This document shows, in pieces, positions 60,906 to 64,000 of a stretch of 64,000 nucleotides of DNA (positions are counted from its first letter, which is position 1; the number at the start of each line of letters is the position of its first letter). Location of the stretch: assembly GCF_000263195.1 (NCBI RefSeq), contig NC_018748.1, positions 744,001-808,000 on the forward strand, written 5' to 3'. The notes beneath the pieces were generated by a model. That model worked only from the letters and a program-made list of their open reading frames with translations, did not search any database and was not told the origin of the DNA. The DNA comes from Emticicia oligotrophica DSM 17448. Its GTDB lineage: Bacteria; Bacteroidota; Bacteroidia; Cytophagales; Spirosomataceae. Made by a program: the position numbers and the translations under genes.

Positions 60906-63900
60906 ATGAAACTTCGTCAGGGAATCGGAGTATGCATCTTGATGCTTTTGAGTACAATAGTCTCAATTGCACAAAACGAAAATGTCGGCATTGGCACTAC
61001 CAAGCCAGATAATTCAGCAATTCTAGACCTTACTTCTACGAATAAGGGTTTACTAATTCCTCGTATGACATTGGCTCAAAGAGCAAATATCAAAGCCCCC
61101 GCAACAGGTTTATTAGTGTATCAAATTGATTTTTTCACAGGTTTCTATTTCTTTGATGGCACCGAATGGAAAAGTTTTTATGCTCGTAATTCCGACGGTA
61201 CAGTAATAACCACACCTACTGCAGCTACTTCCACTAACAAAGCAACTAGTGATAATGCTTGGTTGATTGGTGGAAATTCTGGTTTAAATGTAGATAATAA
61301 CTTTATCGGAACACTTGACACAACTTCATTAGTATTTAAAGTAAACAATTATCGTTCTGGTTTAATTGATTATCGAAGTGGTAATACTTTTCTAGGTTAT
61401 CGAGCAGGTTATCGTAGTCGTGGTTTTAATTCTGTTGCCATTGGAGCTTATGCTTTACATGCAACTAACATTGGCTTAAATAACGTTGCGGTTGGTTATC
61501 AAACATTAGTAAGTAACCAAACAGGAAGCGACAATATTGCCATTGGAGCTAATTCGCTTTATAGTAATATCACGGGTTCACAAAATATTGCCTTAGGTAC
61601 ACAAGCAGGGCAGCGTTCGACTGGAGATGGTAATATTTACATAGGGTATAAAGCAGGAATGAATGAAGTTGGCAATAATAAGCTTTACATCAGTAACAGT
61701 TATTTAGATGCTGCTCTCATATATGGTGATTTTGAAAAAGGTAGAGTTGGTATCAATACCCAAAAGCCAAACAGTGCTCTATCTATTGATAGTAAAACGG
61801 CAAATATAAGTGGATTAGAATTTAAGAATCTTACAAGTAATTCTCCTGCGAGTAAATCTAATTTAAAAGTTTTATCAGTTGATAGTGAAGGGAAGGTTAT
61901 TTTAGTTAGAGATTCTGTTGGTATTGGAGGTACTGTTTCAGGAGTAAATTATTGGACAGCTAAGGGAAATTTGATTGAAAATAATAATGCAGGAGATGTA
62001 ATGGTGAGTAATTTAAGATTCAAGAACTTACGAACTTTTTCCTCAGCAATTAATTCAAATGGAAGAGTATTAACTGTTGATGACAATGGTTTACTTGTAT
62101 TAGCTAAAGACTCAGTTGGCAATCAGACTCCATCTTATTGGAACTTTAATAATAATACTCTTTCAAATAATACTTCTGGTAAAGTAGTATTAAACGGTCC
62201 GATTCAGCTAACAAATATAAAAGCTTCAAACTCTGCTTTCCGTCCATATGGAAAAGTTCTTACAGTTGATGACAACGGTAATCTTATTTTAGTACGCGAT
62301 TCGGTCGCTACTTCAAGCAGTACAATTCCTGTAAGCACTTCTTCTTGGAGTATTAATGGGAATAACATTACCAATAATAATACTGGTACAGTATATATTA
62401 ACAACGGTCTGAATTTATCAAAACTTAGTAGTAATAATACTGTAAACCTTACATCTCAGAAGTTTCTTACTGTAGATGCCAATGGTAACGTAGTTTTAGC
62501 TAATATTCCATCAATGACCATTACTACTGGTACATCTGATTGGAACTTAGATGCCAATAATAACATCACCAATAAAAATTCTGGTGGCGTATATGTAGCA
62601 AATGGTTTATGGGCTAAAAATGGTATTCGCGTACAGTCAGGAACCTTAGAAGTGAATGGTGGAATTCTCTTACCTCAACTTAAAGCGGCAAGTGCGGCAG
62701 GAAGAGCATACGGTAAAGTACTTTCTGTTGATGATAATGGAAATGTAATTCTAGTTAAAGACTCTGTTGGAGTAGCGGGCTCGATAGCTTCACCTTGGAC
62801 AAGCAACGGCAATGATATTATCAATTCAAATACAGGAAAAGCATTCATTAATAATGGTTTATCTGTGAAAAGTGGCATTAATATAGAGTCTGGAAATTTA
62901 GTAACGAATGGTTCTGTTATTAATCGAAGTGGCTTAGTTCTTAATCAGCTAAAGTCGTCATTCCCAGCATCAAGACCTAATGGTAAAGTACTCTCAGTTG
63001 ATGAAAACGGAAATGTAATTTTAGTAAGAGACTCGGTATCTATATCAAATAATACAAATATCAGTACCCCTTCTTCTTGGAATATTAGTGGAGATAATAT
63101 CACCAATGCTAATGCAGGCTCGGTATCAATTAACAATAATTTGGTACTTTCTAAACTAAGTAGCAATAATACACCAACCATTACTACTCAGAAAGTACTT
63201 TCTGTTGATGCAAACGGCAGTGTAATTTTAGTAAACACCCCAACTACAACTAATACCAATACGTCTGCAGCACCTGAGCTTTGGAAAAGTAATGCTGATG
63301 GAGCTATCTATAACAGTAATCCACAAGTGTTGATTTCTGGCAGTACAGATGGCCTCAGCGGTTTACAATTCACAAAATTAAAAGCATCTTCTCCTGCGGG
63401 TAATAGATATGGTAAAGTGCTATCAGTTGACGACTTCGGTAATGTCATTCTTATCAATGATGGAATTAATGGCACTACTACAAATAATTCTACCCCTGGT
63501 GTAGGTTGGACATTGACAGACGGACGCTTACATAATTCAAATAATGGAAAAGTTGTGATCGGTACTGGTATAAATTCTTATCCAGGTGATTACCAACTCT
63601 ACGTAAAAGGTGGTATTTTGACTGAACGTTTGAGAGTAGCCGTTGCAAATTCTGACCGTTGGGCTGACCACGTATTTGAAAAAGGTTATGACCTTATGTC
63701 TTTACATGATGTTGAGAAATTTATCGACTATCATCATCACTTACCAAATGTACCTTCGGCAGAAGAAATGGAGAAAAATGGCTTAGATGTTCTTCAAACT
63801 AGTGCAAAATTAATTGAAAAGATAGAAGAGCTAACGCTTTACTTAATTAAAGCTAATAAGCAAATCGAAGCTTTAGAAAAGAAAGTAGAAAATCTTGAAA

Positions 63901-63914
63901 AAACACAAAAATAG
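60906..63914 (+). CDS. Large repetitive secreted tail-fibre-like protein
   Basis: 1002 residues from ATG 60906, which starts the signal peptide MKLRQGIGVCILMLLSTIVSIA (an ATG at 60882 adds 8). It opens with NENVGIGTTKPDNSAILDLT, then a Gly/Asn-rich stretch (GFNSVAIGAYALHATNIGLN). Eight units resemble YGKVLSVDDNGNVILVRDSV, starting near 61866, 62067, 62252, 62460, 62715, 62981, 63199 and 63414. The C-terminal part (SLHDVEKFIDYHHHLPNVPS, then a coiled coil) matches the tail-spike chaperone-like ends of secreted fibres. It may be a surface fibre. No type IX CTD was seen. Confidence 0.85.
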   Translation: MKLRQGIGVCILMLLSTIVSIAQNENVGIGTTKPDNSAILDLTSTNKGLLIPRMTLAQRANIKAPATGLLVYQIDFFTGFYFFDGTEWKSFYARNSDGTVITTPTAATSTNKATSDNAWLIGGNSGLNVDNNFIGTLDTTSLVFKVNNYRSGLIDYRSGNTFLGYRAGYRSRGFNSVAIGAYALHATNIGLNNVAVGYQTLVSNQTGSDNIAIGANSLYSNITGSQNIALGTQAGQRSTGDGNIYIGYKAGMNEVGNNKLYISNSYLDAALIYGDFEKGRVGINTQKPNSALSIDSKTANISGLEFKNLTSNSPASKSNLKVLSVDSEGKVILVRDSVGIGGTVSGVNYWTAKGNLIENNNAGDVMVSNLRFKNLRTFSSAINSNGRVLTVDDNGLLVLAKDSVGNQTPSYWNFNNNTLSNNTSGKVVLNGPIQLTNIKASNSAFRPYGKVLTVDDNGNLILVRDSVATSSSTIPVSTSSWSINGNNITNNNTGTVYINNGLNLSKLSSNNTVNLTSQKFLTVDANGNVVLANIPSMTITTGTSDWNLDANNNITNKNSGGVYVANGLWAKNGIRVQSGTLEVNGGILLPQLKAASAAGRAYGKVLSVDDNGNVILVKDSVGVAGSIASPWTSNGNDIINSNTGKAFINNGLSVKSGINIESGNLVTNGSVINRSGLVLNQLKSSFPASRPNGKVLSVDENGNVILVRDSVSISNNTNISTPSSWNISGDNITNANAGSVSINNNLVLSKLSSNNTPTITTQKVLSVDANGSVILVNTPTTTNTNTSAAPELWKSNADGAIYNSNPQVLISGSTDGLSGLQFTKLKASSPAGNRYGKVLSVDDFGNVILINDGINGTTTNNSTPGVGWTLTDGRLHNSNNGKVVIGTGINSYPGDYQLYVKGGILTERLRVAVANSDRWADHVFEKGYDLMSLHDVEKFIDYHHHLPNVPSAEEMEKNGLDVLQTSAKLIEKIEELTLYLIKANKQIEALEKKVENLEKTQK

Positions 63915-64000
63915 AGCAGTTGGAATTTTAAAAAGAACTATACTTCTTGAAAGTTATGCTCAGATTTAAATTACAATTACAGTCGTGTTTTGAAGTTTTA

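Noticed and set aside
1-64000. tRNA, rRNA or prophage genes
   Set aside because: No tRNA cloverleaf, rRNA-like sequence, integrase, terminase or capsid gene was recognised. Tail-fibre-like proteins here carry signal peptides and stand among host genes.

Overview
The window looks like a chromosomal segment of a low-GC Bacteroidota, most likely order Cytophagales. The support is a PorP/SprF-type gliding and type IX secretion protein, an MG2 plus TonB-plug envelope protein, a Bacteroidota-type histone H1 (Hc1-like), a GMC oxidoreductase paired with a gluconate 2-dehydrogenase subunit 3-like TAT lipoprotein, reg-propeller sensor kinases, many MKK...AQ signal peptides, few Shine-Dalgarno sites, and several TTG-N18-21-TAnnTTTG promoters. 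Genus is not assigned. No tRNA, rRNA, IS element, prophage or CRISPR array was seen.

Layout. 0-9 kb: partial ABC ATPase, hibernation factor, AI-2E-type permease, RluA synthase, purine permease, an exported MTA/SAH nucleosidase with a PatB/MalY C-S lyase, then a reduced sigma/anti-sigma-like pair. 9-20 kb: secreted esterase, Crp/Fnr regulator, K+ channel, a reg-propeller sensor kinase with its LuxR-type response regulator, two secreted proteins of unknown role, a secreted hydrolase, a lone LytTR protein and a broken secreted gene. 20-30 kb: two separate FabH-type ketosynthases around an MG2/TonB-plug protein and an Rrf2 regulator, then M23 and NlpC/P60 wall enzymes, a TspO-like membrane protein and an NlpC-like anchored protein. 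30-41 kb: GMC oxidoreductase pair, UDP-glucose dehydrogenase and UDP-glucuronate decarboxylase (making UDP-xylose), a 745-residue secreted unknown, GH36 alpha-galactosidase and PorP/SprF. 41-48 kb: the 2-oxoglutarate dehydrogenase operon (E1, E2, E3), split between E2 and E3 by a DUF4177 gene and a DUF433/DUF5615 toxin-antitoxin-like pair. 48-64 kb: GT-C glycosyltransferase, DUF1003, Gfo/Idh/MocA oxidoreductase, Hc1-like histone, serine palmitoyltransferase-like enzyme, biotin carboxylase, SASA esterase, thioredoxin-like exported protein, YdcF, phosphofructokinase and a 1002-residue repetitive secreted protein.

Most of the window is core metabolism plus envelope and glycan functions. The points most worth a second look are: the DUF5615 toxin with a TAA codon at its expected acidic position, inside the OGDH operon; a five-unit heptamer tract and a palindromic dispersed motif, both in frame in the E2 linker; a 138-bp MITE-like element at 51182-51319; a shared GC-rich leader that runs into the start codons of the two UDP-sugar genes; and Asn in place of the Mg-binding Asp in phosphofructokinase. 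I saw no obviously new multi-gene defence or biosynthetic system. The least understood linked set is the sensor kinase, regulator and two secreted proteins at 11.7-17.9 kb.
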